Of a DNA stretch of 24,351 nt, positions 1-11,200 are shown in pieces. This stretch comes from Hypsibius dujardini (lineage: Eukaryota; Tardigrada; Eutardigrada; Parachela; Hypsibiidae). The stretch covers positions 1 to 24,351 of the forward strand of contig LRSR01007080.1 of NCBI GenBank assembly GCA_001579985.1, given 5' to 3'. The translations under genes and the position numbers were made by a program. Position 1 is the stretch's first letter. Every line of letters begins with the position of its first letter. A model generated the notes under the pieces. The model was given only the letters and a program-made list of their open reading frames with translations. It ran no database searches and was not told the DNA's origin.

Positions 1-14
1 CAGACAGACAGACT

Positions 15-45
<31 letters not shown>

Positions 46-46
46 T

Positions 47-84
<38 letters not shown>
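1..84. repeat. (CAGA)n microsatellite
   Basis: The window opens inside a tetranucleotide array of CAGA units with a few CTGA and CAAA variants. It is cut by the window edge, so its full length is unknown. It is the first of eleven such arrays here. No gene can be assigned around it. Confidence 0.95.
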
Positions 85-1027
85 AAGGCAAGCATCTAGG
101 CCGATCTAAATAGCGCCAAATAATAAATTGGTTTTGTGTCGTCGATATTACCTCATAAAAGCCCCGGCATACAGCTGGGATAACCACAGGGACGACCTCG
201 ATTGCTTTTGTCACACACCATCAATGGAAATAAGCCGGAAATCCAGCACAGCTCCTTTTCAGTACTTTCGCGACAAAATTTGAAGGCAAGTCTGTTAGTG
301 AAAACATCATCGTGTAGAAAAATGGCAACAATAATATACCTTGCAGTATGTGCGAGTACTGTGTACCATTAGCAGACTGACAAGGCGACAATAATATGAC
401 AGAAGTTGATGCTGTTCGAAAAATTAATATGCAGTGTTAGGGCGGACAATTAAAGTCTAATGTACTCGTACTCGTGCAACGCGCAGCTGAAAGGGTTCGT
501 CGCTAGTGCTGCAGTGTCCGGAGAATAAGATTAGTGCATTAATATTCATTTACACAGAAGTTGTTGAGCATCGAAAATGTCTTTTTGGTGTTTTTGTGTG
601 TTGACCCAGTTTTTTCGGAAATGCGATTAAGCCGGGAAAGACCTCTGGAGAGGATTGCTTTTTTATGAAAAATTTACTGGTATCTCTTGTCCATCGATGA
701 GCTCTATTATGCTATAAGGAACGGATAAGAACACATATCTGCAAGCTGGGAATGAGAAACACAATCTAGTCCAGTCACGGATAGTCAGACAGTCAGACAT
801 TCAGACATGCAGTTGATATCAGAATGAACCAAGCAGATAAACAGACAACAGTCAGACAGACTGATCTCTCAGACAAAGCCAAATGTGTCTGCAGACAAGC
901 AAGCAAAGATAGTTGCCTGAGGTTCTCAGGCATCCAGACATGATGTCTGGATGTCGTACTGTGGGACGGAATTCATGCTTCTATGCAATAAATATCTGGT
1001 CAAGTGTCTTCGTGTTGACCAGTACCA
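85..1027. other. Intergenic stretch without a recognisable gene
   Basis: No ORF here shows conserved protein features or paired splice sites. A degenerate CAGA-like array lies at about 782-905, with units mutated to CAGT, CATT and CATG. The short ORF beginning at 913 has low-complexity translation and no family resemblance. Confidence 0.6.
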
Positions 1028-1211
1028 TCACACACACGTGTCTATCCATCCAGATTGAATGCAATTTCTTCCGAGTTCCTGGAAGAGCGAACGGCGGCTA
1101 TTCATCGCCATACAGAAACCACCACCGTCAAAACAAATATAGCTTGCTGATCCTCCCACGTCCTCGATCCCAATATAACATTCATGTGGGTCATCTGCAT
1201 AAATTAGCTGG
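1028..1211 (-). CDS. Candidate exon, unrecognised Cys-rich peptide (possibly terminal exon)
   Basis: An open stretch on the minus strand encodes about 60 residues with a protein-like composition, including DDPHECYIGIEDVGG, ICFDGGGFCMAM and a Cys-containing end NCIQSGWIDTCV followed by TGA. Two AG acceptor sites are available at the 5' side: TTCAG before 1211 (phase 2) and CCAG before 1207 (phase 0). Neither matches the phase-1 donor of the other candidate exon upstream at 1896-2085, so either a linking exon is missing or the two do not belong together. I do not recognise the family. A chance ORF is possible. Confidence 0.25.
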
Positions 1212-1479
1212 CTGAACATTCACAGAGCCCCCCATTCATGTCAGTCATTCAAACGGCTTTCCCGATCCCGACAAAAATAGCGTACTCTAAATCTGATATT
1301 AAAAGAGGAAATTACAAAGGTTCAAGTGATACTCCACAAAAGGAGCATTTGAGTACAATACATGTATTATAATGGACGCGGAAAACAACAACACACATAC
1401 CTGTCGTATTGCTCATTTCTTATCAACTACTGTGTCACAATTGAATTAAAAGTCTTTAGTTTTTGGTACATTGTTAATT

Positions 1480-1620
1480 TTTATTTAATTATACAGTAAT
1501 ATAATATATATAATATTTATAATATATAATATTTGGATCATTAAAAAAAATTAAATTGGAATATTAGGATATCTGAAAAATTAAATTGGAATATTACGTT
1601 TAGAATTTTTTTTATTATGA
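1480..1620. repeat. AT-rich stretch with a 30-bp tandem duplication
   Basis: Very AT-rich DNA contains two copies of AAAATTAAATTGGAATATTA (1546-1565 and 1576-1595), a period of 30 bp. Just downstream a 12-bp unit GTATAGCATTCA is doubled near 1660-1683. Near 1810 the unit CTGTGGGAAGAC is doubled. No coding content is seen. Confidence 0.7.
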
Positions 1621-1895
1621 TAGCACCTAGATGTGCATGTAGAGATACTCGTATACAAGTATAGCATTCAGTATAGCATTCAGAGTCCCCATAGTTTGCT
1701 TCGTTTGTTCTTGGATAAGGAAACAGTCATGATCATTTTTGCTATAGACCAACTGAACAAGTAGTACTACACACAAAAGGATACCACGGCACTCAGATAT
1801 GCACCAACGCTGTGGGAAGACCTGTGGGAAGACCTTCAGGTCTCCCGATCCTCACACATAGGCAGGAAGACTCACAACACATCGAATAATCTCAC

Positions 1896-2085
1896 CTTCG
1901 TTTGTGTCGTCGTTGTACTTGTGGCAGTTCAATCTCTGCAGTCCCTTCCTCTCCAAGTTCACCTCCGACGTCATCGGTAACATCCATTTTCCAACGAAGC
2001 GGTAATGAAACTCCTCAATGTCTGCGGTCGGCAATCTCGATCTGTTACAAATCCAAGAATCCGCAGAATAAACGCCGGTATACCG
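1896..2085 (-). CDS. Candidate internal exon, unrecognised protein
   Basis: A minus-strand open segment is bounded by a plausible acceptor (TTCGTTGCAG, exon starts at 2085 in phase 0) and a consensus donor (GAAG|GTGAGA, exon ends at 1896 in phase 1). It would encode about 63 residues with natural composition, including SADSWICNRSRLPTADIEEF, FHYRFVGKWMLP and LQRLNCHKYNDDTNE. I recognise no family. Neighbouring exons of matching phase were not found, so the gene is incomplete here. The good splice sites and balanced residue content make it more believable than the other ORFs in the first 4 kb. Confidence 0.35.
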
Positions 2086-2099
2086 CTGCAACGAATTAG

Positions 2100-4017
2100 G
2101 CTGTACCGAAACTCCAATATCCTCGTGTTAACAAACTACGAACCAACAACTACGCAGTCAGAAGAGACTCAGAGCAGAACATACTACAGTCGAAAGTGAA
2201 AAATGACAAACAGCCGCTTGTGTAACGTTTTCAGCGCGCAGGGACGATCTCTTTCATCTCTCTTCCAGTCGACAACAAAACTGAAACTGTGTGAGCAGTG
2301 ACTCCTATAGATGTGCCGGAAAGTTCAGACGAGAGATGTGAATCTCAGTAGAGCATCAGCAAGCAACACGAAGAGATTGCGCGTCGACGGAAAAATGTTA
2401 TGCACAAACTATACTTTGATCTGACCATTCGGATTCAGATACGCAAGTTGCTCCATACTAAATTGCCGCCACAAACCAGGCGCAGACACGCGAGAGACGG
2501 ACGGCTCGTGCCGGAATTTGCATCTCTCCCCGGAAAATCGATTGATTTCCCGACGCTTGACTTCCCCTTCCTGTATGCACAGTCTGTATGTATCCACACT
2601 ATGCGTATATATATATATAAGCGTATGTATCCATCATCCAGACCGCATTCCAGTCCTGCTCTTGCAAATTCGTGCGTCAAAAATGCTTTAACATCACCCT
2701 CCCGAGGAAAGGCAAGGCAAGGCAATGCAACACACAGCGTAGGATTGGATCATAGGATCGTCGTTAATCTTTCGCCTCGCGCCCGTCCACACACGACCAC
2801 GACCGCACGTCCAGTCAATAGTCCCGCTCAAATCTCAGAGACACACGACGACCAAATGTAGAACAACACCGTTGGGTCTGTCTGGGAACAGTTAAGAGGA
2901 TAGTAGAGAGTGACTGTCTGTGTCTGCACGCATCCGTGTAAATTTAGCTGGATGCGGAATTAGCGAGAGCCCGAAAATCCCCCCGAGGATGTATCAATCG
3001 ACCCACATGTCCCATGCATGGATGGTGATTCTGTCCTTCCACCCAACAGTATCTTCACAGCTGGCGTGCACTTGCAGACAAACTCTCAATCCTCACGTTA
3101 CAGTCGTTGTCTTCACTCGTAACTCTGGATCCGGATCCGGGATGTGGGGAGGACGGAGTGAGGGATGATTCCCGGAAAGTGCAGACACACACACACACGG
3201 ATGCGTGTTGTGATTGGGATTGGGATGATGAGAGGTTGTGTGCTCCTGTGGTGTGTGTATGTAGATGGACGGAGATGAGCACAGGAGCTAATTTCGGTCG
3301 AGCCGGAAACGGTAACATTGAGTCATTTTAGCGGCGGATGTGTTGACATGACTGTGCGTATTACTAGAGAAGGATTGCCTGAAGCCGCACTCTGATGATG
3401 TCTGTCCGTGACTGTGTGTCTGTTTGTCCGTGTCTATGACGGGCGTGTGAGGCAGAAACTTTGCGATAATGGTGTGAGCAGATGTGTTGGAGTTTGGTGG
3501 AGTTTTGCTGTGTGAGATGAAAATTTGCGGTTTGTGCTGGGCGCAGAGACGGACGACAACGACGCGTCTGCGTACGCCGCGTGAAACGTCTTGCTCCTTC
3601 GTCAACGCCCTGCTCAATTAGGTTAGCGGATTTATTGAGTGAAGCAGCTGTAAAATCGGATTGATTATTGCGGTGATGCTGAGGTTAGAACGGACAGTTC
3701 TATGGTCCGTTGTGGATGGTGGGGCACGTGGTGGTCTTTGAAGACTTAAATGTTAGAGCCGTTGAGATCGATTTATTAAATAGCCAGTATAAGATGAAAC
3801 CGGACGGCTTTTCGCAACACATGATTGAAAAACAAAGAATTGAAAAAACGAAGTCGCCACGCGTTGATCCCGTTTATGACGGTGAGTGCAGTGATAAATA
3901 TTCGGAGAAATGGTGCCGCGGTCGGTTCCGTTTCTTTGGTTTTTTTTAGCGCGAAGGTAACTGGTCTCGCATGTATCGATTGGTCGGTCTTTTTATTGTG
4001 TGTCTGTATGTATGCAC

Positions 4018-4057
<40 letters not shown>

Positions 4058-4338
4058 GCCTGCCTGACTGTCTCCCTGCCTGGCTGCTTTAAGTCTGGTT
4101 ACTTGTCTGCTTGCTATTTCATTTGCCGTCAAACTGTTCAATCGTTTCGTCTGTGTGAATACATCGTAATTATTTACGGATGAAAATAAATCCCAAAAGA
4201 AAGTAAAAATAAAACGGAAATGAGAACAGCAACAGTGACCAATGCTGAAAAATCAATGAAGAACACCGTTGAGATTACGAGAGTAAAACTGGCACCGCAA
4301 GGAGATATAGGCAATAAGATTGAGTTTATACCATCAAT
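2100..4338. other. Intergenic stretch without a recognisable gene
   Basis: ORFs of 60 to 150 codons occur on both strands but their translations are low-complexity and show no conserved domain. An alternating (TA)n run sits at 2606-2620. CA/TG-rich microsatellite-like DNA occupies about 3185-3270. A TCTG array lies at 4016-4086. Part of this may be promoter or untranslated sequence of a minus-strand gene ending near 1 kb, but nothing proves that. Confidence 0.5.
4016..4086. repeat. (TCTG)n microsatellite
   Basis: About ten near-perfect TCTG units are followed by degenerate CTGC and CTGA units. This is the reverse-complement orientation of the array at the window start. It lies about 250 bp downstream of the stop of the PTPMT1-like gene, and is one of the few arrays here outside an intron. 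Confidence 0.95.
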
Positions 4339-5365
4339 TTATTCATCGAGAAAGGGACCCTGTGGAATGTTCGATAGATGATCATTGGAAGGAGCCTCCT
4401 CCGTCAGCAGTACTTCCGGTTCCGACGGGTACAAGGCATTATGAAACTCCTGCAGCTTTCGAATTTGCCGAGAACCTAACCAAATTTGCGGTCGTTTCGA
4501 ATGAACCATTTCCACCGCCATTAATCCAGATAACCGCTGCGTGGCAATCACATAGGCCGCCGCAAAGTAGGCACTCCGAAACCGCCCTGCTTTACAATGT
4601 ATATACACACACCCGCCCCTCTCCTTCACGTCTTCAATGAAATGCAGGCCCAGGGAGACCTGTTCACTGGTCGGCGTGGACGTGTAATCCTCCACCGGGA
4701 GCCGCAGGAACCCGACGCCAAGATGCTCCATCTCTTCCAGACTAGGGTACCATAGCGGGTTTACTTCATAGTCCTGAAGGATACAGAGGGATGAGCAAGC
4801 AGTTGAACGGACAAAACAGACAGATGAGCGGTAAAAACGGAAAGACGGACAACCGACAGACAGACAAACAGGGAGGCAGGCAGATAGACAAACAGACAGC
4901 CCGAAAGGCTGACCGACAGAAAGGCAGGCAGGCAAGTAAGAAAACGTAAAGACATACAGGCATCCCGATAGACAGGCAGGCAGGCAGGCAGACAGGCAGA
5001 CAGGCAGTCAGGCAGATAAACAGACAGATAGACAGGGTGGCAATGAAACCGATGGGCTTGTTTTTGTTGTCTACCTCGTTGAAGGAAATAATTCCCTTGA
5101 CCTTTTCTGTGTCCACCAGGGTCTGCATGACCGATCGGAAGGGCAGCGCGCCGAGGATGACTGTCTCGTCGATGTGGTTGTACCAAGTACGGGCGGTAAA
5201 CTTCTCTGAGATGACGTTATAGGCCAATGATGGGAAGAACAGCGCCTTCCGAAACATGGATCCAACCTGGCGACCGAGGGAGGGAAGGGAGTTGTTAGAA
5301 ACGGTTTTGCTGGCCGGCGGTGGTTGTGGCGGTGTTGGTGGTGGCGGTTGAGGATGTTCCGCCAT
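4339..5365 (-). CDS. PTPMT1: PTPMT1-like mitochondrial dual-specificity phosphatase (copy a)
   Basis: Two exons join in frame: 5075-5365 (97 codons) and 4339-4773 (144 codons plus stop), giving 241 residues. The donor is GAG|GTAGAC and the acceptor CTTCAG|GAC, phase 0. The family (PTPMT1/PLIP, a DSP-fold Cys phosphatase) dephosphorylates phosphatidylglycerophosphate in cardiolipin synthesis at the inner mitochondrial membrane. Visible hallmarks are ILGALPFRS, GIISFNE, the putative general-acid Asp in VEDYTSTP (about residue 126) and the P-loop HCKAGRFRS (C-x5-R, Cys about 157). Phe replaces the usual first Ser of the loop. The N-terminus has a Pro-rich stretch (residues 5-19) before GSMFRKALFFPSLAYNV. 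The C-terminal tail of about 25 acidic residues is longer than in vertebrate proteins. The start at 5365 is the first ATG in the open frame. An AATAAA overlaps the stop codon. The intron holds a TCTG array. Family assignment is secure; substrate is inferred. Confidence 0.92.
4797..5038. repeat. (CAGA)n array inside the intron of PTPMT1-like copy a
   Basis: CAGA, CAGG and CAAA tetranucleotide units fill most of the 301-bp intron (4774-5074). In the transcript, made from the minus strand, the array reads TCTG/TGCC and forms a pyrimidine-rich tract running toward the 3' splice site. It contains few stop codons, so ORFs run through it from both exons. Confidence 0.9.
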
Positions 5366-6099
5366 TGTTCGCACGAGAGGGAGAGATCACCCAATGAAGG
5401 TTTAATTTTTTGAAAGAACACAGTTCCAGGCAATTGCCCTGGACTCACAAAATGATGATTTGGGTCAGAGAACTCTTTCGAGGTCCCTCAAGGTCAGAGA
5501 TTGCAGTACATTCTCTGCACGCCCAGAAAAAGTTTTCTTAACAACGGTTGACTAAAAACGTTTCGAAACTTTACGGCTAAAACTTTTCCAGATGTGTTTC
5601 CCTGTCCATCTCTCTGGTTAAGGGAAACAAGGATTACAATATGTAAAGTAAACAGTAGTATACGTGAACCCTCTCTGCATGTGTTGTATACCACTTGTTA
5701 CGGTAACCAATGTTTGTGAGGATAACATTCGGGGGTGGAGGAATGGGCACGTTCGTCGGTTCCGGGCCGGAAGCCCTTCCCTGGGAACATAAATTGGGAG
5801 TGTCAAAAGAAGTAGCAGAGCACGAAAGGTGTGAGCGCAGAAAAATAAAGCACTCATCACTTCCGTAGCGAAAATTGGACGCACAGAATTAAGTGTGCGT
5901 CCAACTTTCATTCCGTCGTCACACATTTAAGATCACAATTTCTTTCTCCACGAACATGAGTTCACCACGGAAATACCCTCGCATCACACATGGAAACTGG
6001 AACCACCGTCCAAGAAACACGGTTTTCTACTGTGAGGTAGAGCAAGTGGAAATGCAAAATTATTCCCGTATTCTGCAATCTGCCACGTTATTAGAAATA
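5366..6099. other. Intergenic DNA between PTRH2 and PTPMT1-like copy a
   Basis: This 734-bp gap separates two same-strand genes and should hold the PTRH2 3' end and the promoter of PTPMT1-like copy a. Short ORFs here show no conserved features. No further gene is seen. Confidence 0.6.
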
Positions 6100-7179
6100 T
6101 CACAAGAGTTTCAAGTGTCCAGTGATTCTGTCGATCGCCTCGATGGGCGCGGGTCCGATGGCCGCCACGGTGATGGATCCGGCGGCGATCTGCGTCCTCC
6201 CGGCATCCTTTACGACGTAGGTGTTGAGACCAGCGCTCTTGGCTTGGAAGGCCAGTGCCAGTAGAGTTTCCTCGTCGGTGACTTTGAGGGCGATCTTTGC
6301 TTGTCCGTACTTCTGCCAGGATTTGAGGAAGCGGTCGCGCCGGTCCACGGCTTCTTCGAAGGCGCCCACGGCGGCGTGTGCACATTGAGCGGCCTGAAGA
6401 GGAGCAGCGACAGACCCGTCAGTCAAGAGTTCAAGATTAATTCAAAACAGCATCTAACCGGCCTGAATTTAAAAAGAACTACGTAATTCAAAAAAGTGCA
6501 ATCGATCAATAAATCAACAATCCCCTTATTTACAATACTTTGTCTTCCGTTCTCTGACTGACCATTTTGCCTTTTCCCATTTCCAAGTCCGTCCTGACCA
6601 GCAGCACCATTTTACAGTCCCGTTGCGGAATCTTCGTCTTCGACCGAGACCGTCCCGCATTGCGCGCCTGAAAAAGTAGCGACGAAATTTAGAAAGCATT
6701 AAACACACACGTGAATCAAGCAACCAATCAGCGACTCACCTCGTCAGTTTCGCCCTCTGAAGTGTCCGTCCAATCCGGATCGCCAGGTCCGCTGGCCTTT
6801 CTCCTCAAATCTTTCGTCGACATAGCTGCGTTTGGCCTCGTCAATAACGCGCCTGAATAGCACAAATTAAAAAATTCCGTGGATGATCCTAAATCGATGT
6901 GGTGATTTGTAGGGGACTTAAAAAACCACAGCAACAGTAAAAGGGATGAAATAACGACAACGAGATCAACAACTCATCAATCAAGCAAGTGGATTAGCTA
7001 CAAAAATAACGCGACTCACCGGTCGGAACTGAGCTCGCTGGCCGAACATTTGGGACTGGGAGCTTTTTTATACGCCTGCCCTTGATGATCCAGCCGAGGA
7101 AAAGACCTCCCACTGCACCCGCCACGAATAGTCCGATTTGGGTTTGGTTGTTCGACAGGCCGGCGATGGCGAGCGGCAT
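6100..7179 (-). CDS. PTRH2: Peptidyl-tRNA hydrolase 2 (PTRH2/Bit1)
   Basis: Four exons splice cleanly: 7020-7179 (phase 1 end), 6740-6852, 6563-6667 and 6100-6393, giving about 223 residues. The enzyme family cleaves the ester bond of peptidyl-tRNA; animal PTRH2 sits in the outer mitochondrial membrane and also takes part in anoikis signalling. A hydrophobic segment IGLFVAGAVGGLFLGWII (residues 15-32), followed by KGRR, is the expected N-terminal anchor. The catalytic domain starts at KMVLLVRTDLEMGKGKM and joins AAQCAHAAVGAF, then DEETLLALA, DAGRTQIAAGS and the C-terminal TGHLKLL. All are family signatures. Donors are GTGAGT (introns 1, 2) and the less usual GTCAGT (intron 3). The linker exon (6740-6852), rich in Ser, Asp and Glu at its end, makes it longer than the roughly 180-residue human protein. 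An ATG at 7179 was chosen because it begins just before the anchor; an upstream untranslated exon may exist. Confidence 0.94.
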
Positions 7180-8299
7180 GATCAGCTGATGTAATAATGA
7201 TCGGCTTGCAATATCAATCAATCAAGCATACACATAAGTCTGGAAAATATATTGGCACAACTGGCTTCGGTTTTGGCTCTTCCTCTTTAGTGATGCAATC
7301 AGGATGGCAGTGAAAGCACGGTGGGATTGTTACAACGTAAAAATATAAACATGAGTTAATAAAATTAGTTATCAAAGAATAATACTACTTCTTAGTTTTA
7401 AGTGAACGTCGGGCAGTGCAACTGCAAAATAGCACGTAACAAATTATCGTCGCGACGAAATGATGAGGGAACAGGACGGTTAAACAAGAGGAACAAGGCG
7501 GTTAGATGAGAGCAGAGCAGCACTAAATTAAAGTGAGCGCATAAATAGAATTACTGTAGTGAACGCTACAATAGAATGAGAGAGCGCCGAAGTAGAATGA
7601 GGGAGCGAAAGAATAACCGGGCTCACCTGAAACAATTAGTTTTTCTCTTTTCTAATAAAAATTTGCAAAACAAAATTCATGAGTGCCATAAAATGTTATG
7701 TCCCCTCATCTCACGAAGAGGGACTCTTCTGGTAAACGAGTCGGGTAGATTGATTGAATATTCAAATCTGCGAATGTCCAAGCCGAACCACATTTTGTTT
7801 CACGTTCGTGTTATTATTATTACCTGATAGCCGCTTACACATATTTATAATTTTTGCTTATTATATAAAACACCACTTTGTCGTGTAGTAATAGGACTGG
7901 TGTTGGTAAAAGCCAAATGGCAAGTGGTACACAGCACAGGTACAGTAATCCTAAATCCTAGAGAGTAATGGCCTCTAAACAATACTATCACTCTCAATAC
8001 CGTAGTCACGTGATATTCTATAGAGTTTTTTATTGTAGCGTTCTCGTGATATAAATTTTATTTATGGGATTATGGGTGCCATATAAATATCCAGGTCACC
8101 TGCTGTTGACGTTACTCTCTCTCTCGTCTCGCTTCCCATGCTTGTTCGGTTGTAAATCAATTACAGCAGCGAACGAGTAGTAATAGCAGACTGTTACTAG
8201 CAGTTCTTTTTTTCTCGTAGATCAGCCATTCTGCTCGCCCCCTTCATACATAGTATATAGTAACCAGAGCGAAGAAGGAACCACCAACCAAACTACGAA
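7180..8299. promoter_or_regulatory. Divergent intergenic region between PTRH2 and the hAT-derived gene
   Basis: PTRH2 reads leftward from 7179 and the triple-BED gene rightward from 8300, so these 1.1 kb should hold both promoters and 5' untranslated sequence. The only sizeable ORF (7576-7827) has no conserved features. No individual promoter element can be assigned with confidence. Confidence 0.5.
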
Positions 8300-11200
8300 A
8301 TGTCTGGTGATGAGGAATCCGACGCCAGGTAATGAATGCATGGATGGAGTATAATCGTAATATAAAAATAGGGAATCCTAAGGCATTTTACACACGCGGA
8401 AAGAATGCTTGGCTCAGCGAGTCAAGCCATTTAACTCGATTCTTTCGTTACTTTGAGCAATGGCAGAGTTACATTTCTTGACTCGGCCGGCAAGCATTTT
8501 GGCCACGTTGTACGTCATTATTCTTTCCACACATTTTTGAATGATGCCCTTTTTAAAGGCCTCTAAGTTCTCAACACTTTGGTAAAAGGTTTTTTACAGG
8601 TTGCGGCGCACTCGAGCTAGCACATTCAGTCCCGTCTGGGAATATTTCACCAAGGGTAGGAACAATTTTGCATCATTCGGATTACAGTAGGAATCTTATA
8701 GCTTTTATTGCAATTGCAGGCCTGAAGCAAGGACAATTTTATGTACGAGCGTCGATTTTGAGTGATTTCTAAACTGTGTTGGTAAAGGTGTGAGCACTTT
8801 CCTGTTTACTATAGGAGGCGACCTGTAACTTTTGCTCTCACAAATTCACATGTGAGTATTACCCTGTCCTACTTTAAGGATAATTTCTTTCGCTGATCGA
8901 TCTCTTGCGCACTTGCTTCGTTTCCATTGTTGGAATCGTGTGTAGATTGATTGATTGATTGATTGACTGGCAGTAGTTGTAATTACAGTATTTTCATTTG
9001 TCGTGAATCATGATCGCTTACGCAATTAATTTTGATTTTTGATTTTTGATTGGCACCTATGAAATTACGTTGATTGATTTTGTTATATGCCTTAATCAAG
9101 TATTCTTTTTACTATTGAATGAAAACTCATTAGTTACTGGTATTGAATTTATTTTGCAGGGGGTAAGGCGGGCGAGATGATCAACCACATCAAGCTTAAG
9201 TGCCGGGAAGCGCCACAGGACGTAAAAGACAATCCGGAACTGGTGCAGGGTCCGTCGAAGCCACGCAAGCACGGCAACGGGGGCTCCGCGGCGGCGCTGC
9301 TCTTGAGCGCGGACATTCATCACCCCGATATTGGCTTACCGTTAGTGGTTCCGCTTCTAGCCTCCTCATGTCAGCCGGGGCCTTCGGGAGGGTCGGGCCG
9401 CCGTCGCCGGGCTCGCAAACCTGTTTGGGATTTCTTTCATCGCGGCGAGGAGTACCACAACACCAACGCGGCCAAGTGTCGCTTCTGCGGGAAGGAGTAC
9501 GCTGCCGGCGTCCCAGGTTGGAGTCTTGCTATAATGACGGACGGATAGGACAAACAGAAGACAGAGAGGAGGCATTGAGGCAGGCAAACAGACAGGCAGG
9601 CAAGCGGAAGACATACAGTCGGCAGACAGACAGACATACAGATAGACAGGCAGACACACAGACAGCACGCAGGGGTACAGGCAGACGGACTGGCTGACAG
9701 GCAGTTAGGCAAGCAAACACTCATACCCACATTACACACACCGATTGCACTCAGATAATGCCTAATGGATTGTCGTTCAGACCAGTAGAACAATGCCCTT
9801 CCTCTTTTCAGATACAATGGTGGGACATTTGGTGAAGTCGTGTCCTGCCGTCCCAGATACCATAAAAAATGCCTTCATCGGAGACCCTTCAGGGCAGACC
9901 GCACGCGCGCTCAACAATGCCGATCCGCATGCCGATACCGAAGAATACCGCGATGTGCTGTTTGAGAAGGCCCCCTCCCCGACGAACGACGGTGGTGATC
10001 CGGTTAGTCTGCTGCTCTCATTGTCAGGTGGCACTGGTGAGTCCCCAATCTCAACCCGGCGTTGCCAGAAGACTCTGGCGGAGGGCCGCAAGCCAGGAAC
10101 CGGGCAGTCCGGGATGGGCCGATCGCGGAACACAGTGTGGAAGCACTTTAACCAAGGAGCGAAGCGAGGATACTTTTACGTATGTCTCAATGACACTGTT
10201 TTTTTTTTCTCGTACCATCATCATATTTTTATTTTACAGGAAATCAGCTGCAAATACTGCAGTTATAAGAACTCCACCGGAGTGCCGGTCAAAATGATCG
10301 AGCACATCAAGCTGCGGTGTCCGTCCGCGCCGGAGGAGGTGAAGAATGAGGAATTTTACCGACCGGAGCGAAACGGCGCCGGGGGAGCATTCGGAGCGGG
10401 GGGAGCATTCGGAGGGACTTACACGAACGGGCATGGCGTGATGCCTCCGCAACGAGTAAGATGAGCTGTTTAGATCAACTTCTGGATGTAAATTAAATAC
10501 CGTAAATTGTCTTAACACTGCATCAAGTCAATTTTTGAGACTAAATCAATTTTTGGAATTTACCTAAAATTTACATAAAATAAAAATTTTGGGTTTTTTG
10601 AAAATTAATTTAAAGAAACGGGAGTTGGAATAATAATGAGGTTAAAATACTGGACCTTATTTTAGAGAGGTTTAAAATATCGAATTTACCGAATGTTTCT
10701 TTCTCCAGAAACGGACAGTCCAGTCTCCGGCTTCGCCGAACAAGCCGGAGCGATCGAGCAACCGCATCGCCCACCACCACATTCAGTCTCACGCGGACAT
10801 GAAAGACGACGTGGACGACGAGGACGGCCACGACGAACTGACTCGAGCTGTCGGTCTGACCGCCATCCAGCAGTACTCGACTAAGCGAACTGCAGACCCC
10901 GCCGTCGCCGTCGTCCAGCATCCCAAACGCCCTCGTGCCGGGCAGTTCAGTCGCTATATCGTCGCGCCGGAGCAGTCGCCGATGGATATCCGCGCGACTG
11001 CCGGCATGGGCGTCGACCGCGACAAATTCCAGCAGGCCCTCTCGCGGTACATCGTCATGACCGGGGTGCCGGTATCCACGCTGGAGCACCCGGCGTTCCG
11101 GCAGATTCTGCTGTGCGCGAACCCCACGCTAGACATCCCTTCGCCAAAGTACTTCACCGACGTGGTGACGGAGTGTGAGGCAATTCGGGTGGCGTCCCTG

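Noticed and set aside
1310-1335. B-box-like GGTTCAAGT, suggesting a tRNA
   Set aside because: No matching A box, acceptor stem or anticodon arm around it.
2400-2861. 153-codon plus-strand ORF
   Set aside because: No conserved domain, low-complexity composition, overlapping ORFs on the other strand and no splice or Kozak support.
4761-5186. Long ORFs through the CAGA arrays encoding Cys/Leu/Ser/Val repeats
   Set aside because: The repeat has no stop codon in any frame, so ORFs arise automatically. These regions are introns flanked by conserved exons.
5984-6385. 133-codon minus-strand ORF overlapping PTRH2
   Set aside because: It is a shifted-frame shadow of the conserved PTRH2 last exon, Arg-rich from GC-rich codons.
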